64,000 nucleotides of DNA from Corydoras sp. C115 (lineage: Eukaryota > Chordata > Actinopteri > Siluriformes > Callichthyidae): the NCBI GenBank assembly GCA_019802505.1, contig JAFMOC010000011.1:3016001-3080000 (forward strand), written 5' to 3'. The position numbers and the translations under genes were made by a program. Positions 34,111 through 45,711 of this stretch are shown piece after piece. The notes under the pieces are model-generated. The model was not told the origin of the DNA and searched no databases. It saw only the letters and a list, made by a program, of their open reading frames with translations. Position 1 is the stretch's first letter. Each line of letters starts with the position of its first letter.

Positions 34111-34450
34111 TCAGTGCTTTGTACTGAATGCGAGCAGCTACAGGGAGCTAATGGAGAGAGATGAGTAGTGGAGTGACGTGTTTAATCAACTCAAGCGAAC
34201 TCATAAATCGTGCTGCAGAGTTTGAATCAGTTGTAGAGGCCTGATTGTGCAAGTTGGGAGACTGGCAAGCAATGCATTGCAACACTTATATAATTACAAT
34301 TGAGCTGGGATAGGATGAGGGCTTGGAGTAACAGCTGAGTAGCATGTTCAGTTATCTTCCTGATGTTGTAAACTGTAGGAACGAGCAGTGCCTTAATCAG
34401 ATAGCTTAATCAAGATGTTTGGCAATTGTAAAATCAAGGTTACGGACTGA
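34111..34450. repeat. probable continuation of a dispersed teleost repeat
   Basis: Words such as CAGTGCTTTGTACTGAATGC, AGCTACAGGGAGCTAATGGA and GCTGCAGAGTTTGAATCAG match phrases I associate with a very common fish repeat next to LINE-2-like ends. Whether it is upstream LINE-2 sequence or a different element I cannot decide. Confidence 0.5.
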
Positions 34451-35542
34451 GATGTTTGGCGATTTCTAATTTTATTTAAGATGACGAGCAGCCAAACAGA
34501 TACGTCGGTAAAGCAGAAGGATATCCGATTTCAGACTGTGTACATTAGTTAGTCTCTGTGGCCAATCATCCAACAACCCTGCTAACTTAAAAGTAAAGAA
34601 AGCCATTTTATATTTCCTCTCTAAGTGCCACCTAATTAATTTAAGGTATCTGTGTGCACAAGTATGTATGTGGGTGTCCTAAATCAAGTAATGCACCTTC
34701 AGAGCATGTTCCTCTCAAACCTTATGTTGTATACACAGTTTTATACTTGATTATGTAATGGCCTTAGCATCCTGTCCATTATAAAGTGTTCACCAGCCTC
34801 GAGAGCCCAGCTGAAACAACATCATTATGGGGTATGTTCCAGGGGTTTGCTAAGCAACCACATGAGATAAACTCAGACCAGAACCCACAAACCACAAGAT
34901 CAAATTAGCAGGTTAACAGTCGGCTTAGAAGTATGCTCTTTCCCTTAAGCAAGTAGTTAAAGACTTACAGTGGCAAAACCTTTTCTATTATGAATATGTT
35001 CTATATGTCTATATTCTATATGTTCATGAAATTTCACTAAATATTTTTCTTAATTTTCTCCAAACATGTATTTTTTTATTACGACCAAAATAGTTCATTA
35101 GTCCACAGCTCTTGATTCGCATTGGGCGTGTTTAGAAACCTGCTTCAGGTCAGTGCACATGATGCAGTTGTATCCTGGTACATTGGATCACTGGAACAAA
35201 GCGGCATGTGAAGTATTCAGAGCCAATCCACAGCATGGACACTACTGCTGACCACAGAAATGTTCCAGAATTATATTAGGCTCAAGGTACTGGATCATCC
35301 ATTAACTCTTGATTAATGTCTCTGCGTGAACATTTCTTAAATCAGCCTACCTATTTTGCTCTTGTACTTTTAACATGTTTTCATCTTGGTAAACTTGTTT
35401 TAAACACATGTTCTATTAACTACATAAGCACACCTATACATAACAGCACGAATGAGATAAATCCTTTTGTTGCTATTCCATATTCTTGAATAATATAAAT
35501 ATAATTAGATGTAATAATATTAGTTTAGTGATTTTATTTATT
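34451..35542. other. non-coding stretch
   Basis: Unique DNA with no recognised gene. Confidence 0.5.
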
Positions 35543-35854
35543 TATTCATTCATTCATAATCTTCCGCATAATCCTCTATTAGGGTCGAGACTGGAGGAAC
35601 ATTTTGTGCGTTGGCCTGATACACCCAGGACAGGGCGCCCATCCATAGCTGGGCACACACTTACACAGACACATGCACAAACACACACAATATGGGGCAA
35701 TTTAGAGTATGTAATTTACCTCTAATTCATGTTTTTGGACTGTGGAAGGAAACGGGACAACCTGGAGTAAACGCACAAGGACACGGGGAGAACATGGAAA
35801 TTCAATCCTGATTGGGATTGAAACCTGGGTCCCCAGGGCTGAAAAGTGAATGTG
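35543..35854 (-). mobile_element. SINE-V, older copy, head lost
   Basis: Runs from a (CATT)n tail through AGGGCGCCCATCCATAGCTG and TTTTTGGACTGTGGAAGG to the B-box region (GATTGAAACCTGGG), ending before the A box. A small deletion removes the CCCATGCCCATCC segment. Confidence 0.84.
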
Positions 35855-37297
35855 TTTATCTCAGTGGTTTTAGTCAGTTTTATTATCAACTGGTTTAATT
35901 GTTATGTTAAATTTGCACTAATACTAATAATGCAATAACTTCAGTAATTTCTGTAGACCAATGAGAGCATGGCACAAACCTCTCAGTGAGCGGAACAGAA
36001 TAAGGGGAAGGTACTACCTAAAAAAATGTACATATTAATTTGTGTCCTTAACAGTTCCCTGTCTTTAGTACTTCACTCAACGACGTAACAACAGACTGCA
36101 CCTGCATATATGACTTTAGTTTACCGAGCTTAAAGCTTTGGAGAGAAGCTGACTAGAGGATATTCCGGAGATGTTCATCAGATATTGTTAAGCTGCCTGA
36201 TGCTGGACTTCATTTATTTATAATTTTTTTTTATTACTTTTTTATTATTTTACATTTCCTGCATTTCCTGTGGCTCTCACTTTGGGATAGATGGCTGCCA
36301 CATAAATATGTTACAAACTAAAACAGGAGAAATACATTTCAACAGCACTTTTCTTTTAATATGTTTAAATATTAGGGTTAGACCATTGTAAACTGTTTAT
36401 GAAACTCACAATTGTAACAGATGGTATATTTTCCAAAAAGTCAACATTTCAGCATCGCTTACTCTAGGATGGTGGGAGAAAAAAAAAAAAAAAAAAAAAC
36501 ATCGGTAGTGGAAGTATAAAAGCTTTACAAGAACCTTGGAACAACCAATCAACCACTAAAAGTACAATAAAATGTGAAAAATGTAACTAAACAATATACA
36601 ATCATGATTCACGATACATCGTACATGATACAATCATCATGTACAATATCCAAGCATCATAGATTTATATATAAATAGAATTTTATTTCTATAAAATAGT
36701 TAACTGCTATTCTCATAACGAAAACTTTGTCAGTGTGGACAATGCAGTAATGGTAAATGTTCTACACTATTTCTCACAGCAGTTTTATACAACCTCATTA
36801 TACATTGTATACATTTATTTATGTACATAGCTTAAAGAAATCACACACCAATCTGATGCAAATTTTTGACGCAGACACAGACAACGTGAGGCGACACTAG
36901 ATTCACCCTTCATCACTAATACTTCTTTGAAGTCTGTTTCAGGTATAAAGGCCTTAACAAACTGCTTTAAACCAGTACAACTGCCTGTAAAAATGATGAG
37001 AAACACAAAAGGACAAAAGGAACGTCTGTATAGTGCCACATCAAACATTACACCTATAACAGGGAGCAGTAATAGTAATGGAAATGAGATTAATTAGCAG
37101 TAAATTATGCCTCAATAATGTCTTGTATCAACATGTGAACAAAACATCACATGGCAAACAAAAGCCCTTTAAAGCAGTATGAATGGATCATCACATTTCA
37201 AGCAACCCCTATCCATATCCACTGACACAAAATCAAATAGAAGCAAAACCAAAAAGTAGAATGTCTAACATATAACACAGAGTAAGAAGCATCTTAC
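35855..37297. other. AT-rich non-coding stretch
   Basis: Unique DNA with an A run at 36479-36499. A minus-strand open frame at 36815-37048 (77 codons) has no domain I recognise. Confidence 0.45.
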
Positions 37298-37353
37298 CCA
37301 GGCATCTTACGGCCCCATGGCCACATTCTGCCCTTTAGCTGACTCGGCCTGGA
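37298..37353 (-). other. possible 56-bp exon (hypothetical)
   Basis: On the minus strand, TTTTATTTTCCCGCTGACTTCATCTAG (in the plus sequence 37354-37380) looks like a branch point, pyrimidine tract and acceptor. It is followed by 56 bp of clearly higher GC and then a good donor, CTGG/GTAAGATG. One frame is open throughout (18 complete codons, including Lys-Gly-Arg-Met-Trp-Pro-Trp-Gly-Arg-Lys-Met-Pro). I do not recognise the peptide. It is on the same strand as the other two splice-like sites, 22861 and 46813. It could equally be a conserved non-coding island or chance. Confidence 0.3.
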
Positions 37354-37504
37354 CTAGATGAAGTCAGCGGGAAAATAAAATGGAAATAGTTTATAGACTA
37401 AGGTTTTTAGGGATTTGATATTTAATTCAACAAAAAAGTTGTCTTCAGAATAAAAGTAATGCAGATAGATTTCATGCAAAGAGTGCACATAGTACAAGTG
37501 CATT

Positions 37505-37716
37505 CCTTTTACATTTGGTCATTTAGCAGACGCTTTTATCCAAAGCGACTTACAAGGTGAGCACAGGGTTAATCACAACATCCCTGGAGCAATGAGGGTT
37601 AAGGGTCTTGCTCAAGGACCCACAATGGTAACTTCAGTGGACCTGGGATTTGAACCCCGAACCTTCAGCTTGATAGCTCAACGGCATAACCACTGAGCTA
37701 CCGCGCCCCCTTTTAC
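37505..37716 (-). mobile_element. SINE-B, full length, reference copy
   Basis: Read on the minus strand it starts GGGGGCGCGGTAGCTCAGTG (A box), has the B box GGGGTTCAAATCCCAGG and a middle CTTAACCCTCATTGCTCCAG. It ends GTAAGTCGCTTTGGATAAAA, GCGTCTGCTAAATGACCAAA. The last 50 bp equal the 3' end of the LINE-2 copies here, so LINE-2 very likely supplied the enzyme. Flanked by CCTTTTAC at 37505-37512 and 37709-37716. Confidence 0.92.
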
Positions 37717-38094
37717 TTTGAATTAACTTCAGACTGTAGCATCGGTACTCCATAATAATACAAGTTTCTCATTTGGTTCCCTAGAAAAGAAAACCATCTA
37801 AAACGTAAAGTTTTTGTCTTAAGTTATTTGTAAACATGTCTTGCTTGGTGTTAAGAAATATTTCCTCAACTTTGTACAGAAGGATTATAATATTTTTTAG
37901 TTTTAATGCTAGATTCAAAAGTGGGTCATCAATTTTCATCACAGAATCAGATGTTTAGACATTCTGAGGAAAGAAAGCTTTGATGTTTGTTTTACTTTTG
38001 TCATGAGGGGTGGATTCAGTTGAGCAGTTGCCTTTTGAGAGATTTGAGGGTAAATATAAAATAAAGTGCCTTCAGTTATGATGGTATAGTCTGT
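37717..38094. other. non-coding stretch
   Basis: Unique DNA with no recognised feature. Confidence 0.5.
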
Positions 38095-38210
38095 GTGCAT
38101 GTGAATGAGTGGGTGTGTGCCCAGCGATAGATTGGTGCCCTGTGCTGAGTGTATTTTCCCAGCGCCCAAAACTTTTCCCCCTGGATGGGCATAGGGAATC
38201 ACCCCCCGAA
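38095..38210 (+). mobile_element. SINE-V, 3' fragment
   Basis: Only the region GTGTGTGCCCAGCGATAG to CCTGGATGGGCATAGGGAA remains. Both ends are lost. Confidence 0.8.
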
Positions 38211-39869
38211 GTAAAGTATACATTTTTATAGACCACTAAATAATCTTACCTTAAGAACTACTGTCCTAGTTTTTAATAATAAATAATTGTTATGCAGGGC
38301 TGCAGGTTTTAAGACTGAATTTGGTCCAAGTCTAAAAAGCAATGATCTGGTATTTGCAATGATATAAAATGTGAGATTTATTTTTTTGGAATGTTTTCAA
38401 ACTAATAATTCCCAAGTATACAATAAAGTAAATCACAAAGTCAATATGCTAAACTTGGCTTATTTCACGCTGATATAAGCCCGAAGGTAAAACACTAAAT
38501 TCCAGCCATCCTTCCAAATGCTAAAGCTGTCTGTACTGCTTGCCAGTACAAAGTCTAAAGAATGGATCCCCATGAGTGACATCACCTTATCATCTGTCCT
38601 GAACTGCAGCTCTCACAAGTCTGGTTAATGTCTGTATAAATTCAAATATGTACACTTAGTTTCACACAAAATCACTTCTTTATACAAAATTAGGATGGTA
38701 CTAATTTAATGAATTTCTATTTTGAATAAATGGGACTGCTTGCTTCTGGGAAAGGGCTGGTCCTTCCTTAAAATAGCACATAATCAGCACTAGACAGACA
38801 ATAAAGCACAGTGGCATCCCAAAAGACATTACAGCAGCGTCACACGCCAGAGGATTTCAATCACTCGGAACAGATCTATTAAAAGATATACAAAATCACT
38901 GACTTAGAATTTCTCTAATTCCAGTGTCAAACAGATGGTTTATGGGACATTTTTTTAATAGGCTCAAAGAGCCTGGACACAAAGGCCCGTGAAATAGGAT
39001 AGGTCTGAATGTATGCTGACAGCTTGAACCAGGGAGACAGAGCCCAACATCTGGTTTATCCATTACAAGGGAAAAAAAAAAAAAAAAAAAACGTTAAGCT
39101 ACACGGTGAGAAATCTCTAAAGTGCAAAACAAATATTCACCAAAAACAAACTACTAGCAAAGATGTATATGATAAACTTAAATCTTTATTAAACTTTGAT
39201 AAGAGTTTTCTTGTACTTCTGTAGTACCCTCTATGCACTGATAGCAATGAAGCAAATGTGCCAACTATCATGTAATAGACCAATTAAATGGGAAGACTGG
39301 AAAGGTATGACTCCAAGCTACAGTTTTTCCTGCCTCAATAAATTAGTGCTCCACTTCTCAGAAAAGAATGTGAAGCAGGTTACTACAGGACCGCACAGGA
39401 CATGTGAGCACAGGTCCCAACCCACTAACACGGCCTTCCCACACAAACACTGCCTTTTTCTTCAGCTGACAGGCATTTTGTCTTGCCCTTCTCACAGCTT
39501 TGAAGTAATAGCAGACCACCCTGTGTTGAGAAGTTGGGCAAAAGAATGAAAGAGGTGGCCATGAATCTGAGCACAAGACTAAACTATGTGCTCAAGCATT
39601 TTGGCAGCTTTTCTGCGGGCATAGCAAAATTATCTTTGGACTTGGGAGCAAATAGCCCTTTAAAGAGTCAGATGGTTGAATATTGGTTCAACAATCAAAC
39701 ATACTACTTGTGTTTAGAAAGACTGAGTTGTGTGTGAATATGAGCAGGTATTTTTAATAGAAACATTAAAGTTTTGTTAGATTTCCAACTGTATTTTTAA
39801 TTTAATGTCAATCCAATAGACCATATTTTATTTTAAAATATATGTTTATTTAAAATATATATGGCGAAT
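38211..39869. other. non-coding stretch
   Basis: Unique DNA with an A run at 39072-39091. Open frames 39009-39224, 39196-39549 and 39358-39576 overlap on both strands and show no domain or splice support. Confidence 0.45.
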
Positions 39870-40224
39870 GGGCAGCACAGTGGCTAAGCAGTTAGCATGT
39901 TCGCCTGTCAGCGCTGGGGATCCAGGATCAAATCCCAAACTGGGTGGAGTTTCCATGTTCTTGTGTCCACAGGGGTTTACTCCAGTTTCCTCCCACGGTC
40001 CAAAAACATGGATTTAAGTTAAAATTAATGCTCTAAATTGCCCCATGTAGATTGTGTTTGTGTGTGAATGGCTGTGTGCCCAGTGAAAGATTGGCACCCT
40101 GTCCTGGGTGTATCTGCCCAGCGTCTGAAACGTTCTCTCCTGGATGGGCGTGGGGAACCCCCCTGCGACCCTAGTAGAGTATTAAGATAATGAAGAAGGA
40201 ATAAAATGAATAAATGAATGAATA
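39870..40224 (+). mobile_element. SINE-V, full length, older copy
   Basis: Head GGGCAGCACAGTGGCTAAGC, a changed B box (GGATCAAATCC), central domain with a short deletion after CCATGTTCTTG, and a tail of AATGAATAAATGAATG. Of the older type (GGATTTAAGTTAAAATTAAT). Confidence 0.9.
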
Positions 40225-40410
40225 TATGGAGCATCAGATGGCTTTTGTTTATTTATTACATACTACTATAAAATATTTTTACTCTTTAAAAAATATAGAT
40301 TAAAATACTCAGACCCCGAGACGATATCCTGACTATTAATACAAAGTGTTCAGAAATTATTGCACTCCTTTCAAAACAAAAACTGGAAAGGTCATGTATT
40401 ATATGAAAGT

Positions 40411-40540
40411 TCATTCATTCATTATCATACGCTTAATCCTCTACTAGGGTCGAGGGGGGATTCCCCATGCCTATCCAAGGAAGAATGGTTTGGGCACTTG
40501 GCAGATACACCCAGGACAGGGTGCCAATCTATCACTGTTA
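40411..40540 (-). mobile_element. SINE-V, 3' fragment
   Basis: Has the tail (CATTCATTCATTATC), then CGCTTAATCCTCTACTAGG and ATACACCCAGGACAGGG. It stops at ATCTATCACTG, an ordinary 5' truncation. Confidence 0.82.
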
Positions 40541-40699
40541 TAAGAAAGGTCCTTATAACAAAAAACAGAGAAAATGGTTTTCACCATCTCCATCTCTTAT
40601 TCAGAGAAGTGTTCAACCATGATTCTACCTCCATATACAGAACTTTTTTCAAACTAATTTATTTTTACATTACACATAAAGATATGCAGCAGAGTGATT

Positions 40700-40975
40700 A
40701 TTACTATTACCTCTCTGCAAGAAGGCCCAGGGTTAAATTCCTGGGTGGAGTGGGCAAGGTCCTTTCTAAGTGAAATTTGCACAATTACATCCAGTCACCA
40801 GGGTTTCATCTTGGAGCTCCAGATTCTTCTCACAGTCCATGCAAGTAGAAAAAATTTGAGATACTACACTGTCCCTAAGTAAGAGTGAGTGAAATTGTGT
40901 TTGTCTATTTGTCTGTCCTGCAATGGACTGTCAACCCATCCAGTGTGTTTCCATGTCTTTTGCTTCTGATGGGTT
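40700..40975 (+). mobile_element. strongly diverged V-SINE-like copy
   Basis: CTCTGCAAGAAGGCCCAGGG, TTCTTCTCACAGTCCATGCA and CCTGCAATGGACTGTC follow the order of the V-SINE head, central domain and distal part, but similarity is low. It is likely from an older family than SINE-V. Confidence 0.5.
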
Positions 40976-41317
40976 AGCATATGATTCAATAAATTTTTAT
41001 ATCTTACTAAAAGTAATTTATAACCATATTAGGTTATCACAAAATGCTAGCCTACAATAAAGAGTGCAGAATATACCAGACTACAGTTAGTAAGAATTAG
41101 TTATGTGTTTTAAAAATCATAACACAAAAGGTCAGGACAAATTTCATTTAAATATCCAAGAAAAATGTCAGCATGCATGCAGTAAGTGATGCTCACAGTG
41201 AATATTACACAATGTAGAGTACCATGAGTACAGAGTGATATATGCATAAACTCACGCATTTTTAAAAATGCAAAACTCTCAACTCCACTGACGAAAATGT
41301 TCACTTATTTATTTCTA
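40976..41317. other. non-coding stretch
   Basis: Unique AT-rich DNA. Confidence 0.5.
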
Positions 41318-41536
41318 ATCCTTTTAATCTGATCAGAGTTTCAGGGTTGAAACACAATTAACAGCCTGTCATTTCATTGCCGGGCAGACACACCCGCAAA
41401 CACTTCCACACATACTTTGTGAAACCAATTAAATTTACAGCTTGTTTTTAGACTGTGGTAAAAAAAAAACCCATCCAGACAAATGGAGAACATGCCGAAT
41501 TTACATGTAGGCACCACCTGGGAAACAAGCCAAGCA
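41318..41536 (-). mobile_element. strongly diverged SINE-V-like copy
   Basis: The minus-strand order of words (ATTGCCGGGCAGACACACCC, TTTTTAGACTGTGG, GGAGAACATGCCG) follows the SINE-V layout with heavy decay. Confidence 0.5.
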
Positions 41537-42339
41537 CTTTCTTGCTGTCAGGTAAAAAAAACTAAACACTAAAAATGACTTTTTAGCAAACATAGTTATT
41601 AATTTGGCAAAATGAATAAAGAATATAGAGCTTAATGCTCATCAATGTTATGATAAAATAAATGACTCATGAGTAAATGCTAGTGTCAAAACCGTAAATT
41701 AAGTATAATATGGTATCCAACAGTGTCTCTCAGATTGCAAGAAAAAGGAAAACATTACAAATCTAAGTACACAATGCATCACCTTTTGCACCTCCTCCTT
41801 AACCTTATAAGCGGATCAAGAATGATATCTGCATTCTTGAAAATCTACATCAGCCCACTGCCCAAGTATATACAATGCCATATTTGACTAAGTCTTCATC
41901 TCTGGTTCAGTATTTGTGCTTTCTACCAGACAGCTCCACTGTGTACAGCTCTAATCATGTTCAAACCTGTCAGACACATACTTGACTTACAAAGTAGATA
42001 CCTAAGCTCAGCACCACCAATGGATAAGATAAAGCACATTTTGTCACATAACCTACATCCTGCTATTAGCTTAAACTCTTTAGTTATTAGTGTCTTGTCA
42101 GGCATGACAGCTGCACTGAGTCAGAGTTAAGTGGTCAGTTTGACCCACGTTCCACAGAATTCATCTCATCTTTAAAACGAAGAAGAGGAAGAAGAGGGGG
42201 AAAAAAACTAAAGGGGTAAGAAGGTTTGACATGGCAGAGTGAAGATAAGCTATTAAAAGATGGCAGAGTATTATTACACAATAATAAGAATAATAAGAAT
42301 AAAAAGAACACTGTCCCTGAGTAATATGATTCCGGTTTA
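41537..42339. other. non-coding stretch
   Basis: Unique DNA; a purine-rich GAAGAAGAGG tract lies at about 42179-42205. The opposite-strand open frames here have no domain. Confidence 0.45.
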
Positions 42340-42790
42340 TCCAACGATCAAAAACTAATATCTAGTGGCCAATTTACAGAACACAGTTTCACATCGGGAA
42401 AATAATGTATTGTATACTGTATCTCACATTGATGCGAATGTGAAGCGGTCCAAGTTGTGCATCATTGGCAAAAATTGCTGGACAAACGGCTCAGCCAATC
42501 AGATTTAGGGACAGGAACAACCCGTTTTACAATAAAACAATAACGCACCAGAGGGCATATATTATTGTGAATCAATCACGGGAAAGAGGTGTAACTGTAA
42601 TCTGCTTCATATCATGCCTATGAAAACCTCTTTCCTGTGATTTATTCACAATAATGCACAACCTTGAGTGCTTTATTGCATTGATACGAATGTGACGCAG
42701 TCACAGATGTGCATTATTGTCCAATAATGTCATGGCTGGACAAACGGCTCAGCCAATTAGATTTAAGGACCAGAACTATCTGTTTTATAT
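42340..42790. mobile_element. foldback (MITE-like) element, copy C
   Basis: Opposite orientation to copies A and B. A hairpin pairs 42555-42592 with 42623-42664 (GTGAATCAATCACGGGAAAG against CTTTCCTGTGATTTATTCAC). The words GCTGGACAAACGGCTCAGCC occur twice in direct orientation (42478 and 42734), so either the element carries long internal direct repeats or two copies overlap. Confidence 0.75.
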
Positions 42791-44119
42791 TATTTTTAAC
42801 AGGGTGAGGCAAAAAAACACAGGTCTGCTAAATAATCTATGTAAACCTTTCCATACTGTACTAAAGAGTGTCAAGTATGCTTACATAAATATTGGGAAAT
42901 CTAATAAACCAAAAATTAATTACACTAAAAAAGGTTAAAATGTACAGTAGGTTTATATGTATGTATTTAAGATGCTATGATGTTACACAGTGTATACACA
43001 TTCAACCTTTATGACATTGCACATATTCTGTGCAGCTCCTCTGCTTGCCATTTTAGCAAAATGTTTCATCAGCAGTTTCACTGAAAGGAACACCATGAAA
43101 TGCAATCACAGTGACCGTGATCTTGCTGATCAATAACATTCTGAGCTCCTTCGTGCAATGACACTCGGATCACAGGGACTGAAGAGCACATAGGGTCGAG
43201 GACAGGCCATCATATAGAAATAAAGCATGTAAAGTGCTTCTGTTATTATTGTTATAAATAACAGAACTTGATATCAGCTGGGGTGACCGTCATCTCTACA
43301 TAGGACGGATAATTTGAGCAGGATTCACGGATCTAACAGGAGCAACTAACAAGCAGGCTGCAGTAACTGCAGTTACCAGGTGCACTCTCTCAGACCCAAC
43401 AATTTAATAGGTCTGGAAATAGCAACAGTTAAAAACTCCACCAAAGCACAGAGTCTGATGGATGCATAAAAATCCCATTAGCCAATACAAAGCTGAAAGC
43501 GTTGGCCCTGACACCACAGCACTCTGCTTTAATGAAGTAGCCTGTTGGCACTAAGTATGCTCTTAAAAAAGTGACTAGAACAAAAATAAATGCCGAAAAT
43601 CTCTCCTCTAAAGAACTCACAAAGGCAAATGTGCAAAGCCAGATGATATTTCTTCAATAATGTAGCACAAGAGAATCTAGTAAATCAGGCAAACAGACAG
43701 GAGGATGGCATCAGAAACATTTAGTCTTCTGTCTTGCTTAAAGAGGCTCTTCATTATGCTAAATTATGACCAGCTGGCACAGGACCAGGCCTCTTGGGGA
43801 ACACACTCAGCACTGTGGCAGGACAAGTACCCACTCCCAGAGGACAGGGACCAATAAAAGAGCTATTTAAGCCAAGCTGAGAAGCAACAGGAAGGGCACA
43901 GCAATGATAAAAGAGAACCTTCGTCTTCGTCATGCTTCAGAAGAGATGAAAATGTTTTGACTAAAAAACTGTTAATGTAAGTCATAAAAGATATTTTTAA
44001 AGAATGGACTAGCCCTAAAGTCTTTGTTAGGTATAACCATATAGCTTTTGCACATGAGTCTGTTCCTGTTGTTCATTTTTCATCATTTAAATAGCAGAAC
44101 TAATTGCTCATCATCTAGC
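42791..44119. other. non-coding stretch
   Basis: Unique DNA. The region 43690-43900 is GC-richer than average and free of simple repeats, so it is a possible conserved block by composition only. Confidence 0.4.
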
Positions 44120-44250
44120 AACAGAATGGTGAGGCTCAATCGTTTTGGTTTAACTGGCCACTGGGGGTCATTGGCATAGGAAACAAGCCTTGCGACCTGA
44201 AGGTTGCCATTTCCGGTCGCACCACGTACTATGGCTAAGTGCAACTAACC
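44120..44250 (+). mobile_element. SINE-C, partial copy
   Basis: GCGACCTGAAGGTTGCCATT, CCGGTCGCACCACGTACTAT and AACCCTAATTGCTCC parallel the next copy, though truncated after the conserved middle. Confidence 0.6.
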
Positions 44251-44254
44251 CTAA

Positions 44255-44560
44255 TTGCTCCCCGGGTGCTGGGTGCAGTGGTAGGCTTGTGGTTAGGAAA
44301 CCAGTTTTGGGAGCTGAAGGTCCTTGATTCGCTTCCTGGTCCCACTACATACTATGGCTATAGTGCCCTTGGGCAAGGCACCTAACCCCAGTTGCTTTCT
44401 GGGCACCATCAACAGGGCTGCCCACTGCTCCAGACACATGTGCTCACTTTACCAGTGTGTGTATATGTTTGTGTTTTACTGCATGGATGGGTTAAATGTA
44501 AAGGACAAATTCCTCTGTATGTCAGCACAGAAAGCAAAATAGATCACATTATCACAAAAA
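44255..44560 (+). mobile_element. SINE-C, near full length
   Basis: Has a tRNA-like head (GCAGTGGTAGGCTTGTGGTT, then GATTCGCTTCC as a weak B box) and a middle GTGCCCTTGGGCAAGGCACC with CCCCAGTTGCTTTCTGGGC. Then come CTGCCCACTGCTCCAGAC and a 3' part GGATGGGTTAAATGTAAAGG and ACAAATTCCTCTGTATG. This word order is that of a widespread teleost tRNA-derived SINE. Open frames 44324-44577 lie wholly inside it. Confidence 0.75.
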
Positions 44561-45070
44561 TAAAGAAACATTTATAACAGAGTCACTTTCACATTTACCA
44601 CTGAATTTACTAGTCTCAATTTGCAAGTTCAAAATCAATATGTAAATGAGAATAATTGAAAAATGTTTAACAAAATAATCAGATTAATGTTCTTTCAATA
44701 TAGTCCAATTGCATATGTCATACAGTAAACTAAATGCATATGGTGCCGATAATTAGTAAAGAGCGACTATATATTAAAAATGCATTTTAAAATAAAATCA
44801 GTTCTCAGCGCTACGGGTATAAATGACATGATTATTTCAGATTTTGTACAAATTATAGTTAGAAAACCTTTAAAATCAATAATAAAACAAAATATGTTTT
44901 AAGTTTTGAAATCTTTTGAACATCTGTTCACAGCACCGAAAAACAATAATTAAACGGAAATTCAGTCAATGTCACATTTACATGGTCGTTTTGTGTTTTG
45001 ACCCTGTTTTGGCCGAGTCTCATTTCATTATCTCTCACTTGTGTTAACCAAATGCTCATGAATGTATATA
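44561..45070. other. AT-rich non-coding stretch
   Basis: Unique DNA. Confidence 0.5.
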
Positions 45071-45330
45071 TTCATTCATTCATTTATTATTTTGCACTTT
45101 ATCCTCTACAAGGGTCACTGAGGGGGGTTTCCCCATCAAGGGAAGAATGTTTCAGGCATTAGGCAGATACACCCAGGACAGGGTGACAATCTATCGCTAG
45201 GCACTCACACAGACAAACACACAAAATACAGTGCAATTTAGAGCATCCAATTTACCTTAATTGTTTTTTTGGACAGTGGGAAGAAACCGGAGACCTCAGA
45301 GGAAACCCACGTGAACACATAGAGATCATG
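45071..45330 (-). mobile_element. SINE-V, 3' part, interrupted by repeat X
   Basis: Runs from a (CATT)n tail to the minus-strand equivalent of AGAGATCATG, where repeat X enters. Confidence 0.86.
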
Positions 45331-45621
45331 TTCAAGTTCAAGCAATTTTTTTATATAGCACTTTTAACAATAGTACGTTGTTACAAAGCAGCTTTACAGT
45401 GTTGTAAGACTTTAAACCCCCAAAGAGCAAGCCGAAGTGACAGTGGCACGAAATTTTTTTTCATGTTTTTAAGGAAGAAACCTTGGGAGGACCAAGGCTC
45501 GGTGGATAACTTATCCTTCTTGAGTGGCTGGGCATTATCGACAGTGGAGGACAGCCATGTACACATTATGTAGTAATCAGGTGCCCGTATTTAACAATTG
45601 GAAAACTATTACAATTGTGTT
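45331..45621 (+). repeat. dispersed repeat X, copy 2, boundaries defined
   Basis: A 291-bp insert from TTCAAGTTCAAGCAATTTT to TTACAATTGTGTT lies inside a SINE-V copy, flanked by ATCATG at 45325-45330 and 45622-45627. It includes ACAAAGCAGCTTTACAGTG, AAAGAGCAAGCCGAAGTG, AGGAAGAAACCTTGGGAGG and TTTAACAATTGG. The 6-bp duplication is short for LINE-type integration but partly ambiguous. Orientation is arbitrary. Confidence 0.82.
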
Positions 45622-45627
45622 ATCATG

Positions 45628-45711
45628 GAATCTCCACACCGATTGGGATTCAAACCTGGATCCCAGCACTGATAGATGAACGTGCTAACCACTACGCCAC
45701 AGTACAGCCTA
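45628..45711 (-). mobile_element. SINE-V, 5' part, interrupted by repeat X
   Basis: Resumes at GGAATCTCCACACC, has a B-box variant (GGTTTGAATCCC on the minus strand) and ends AGTACAGCC. Confidence 0.85.
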
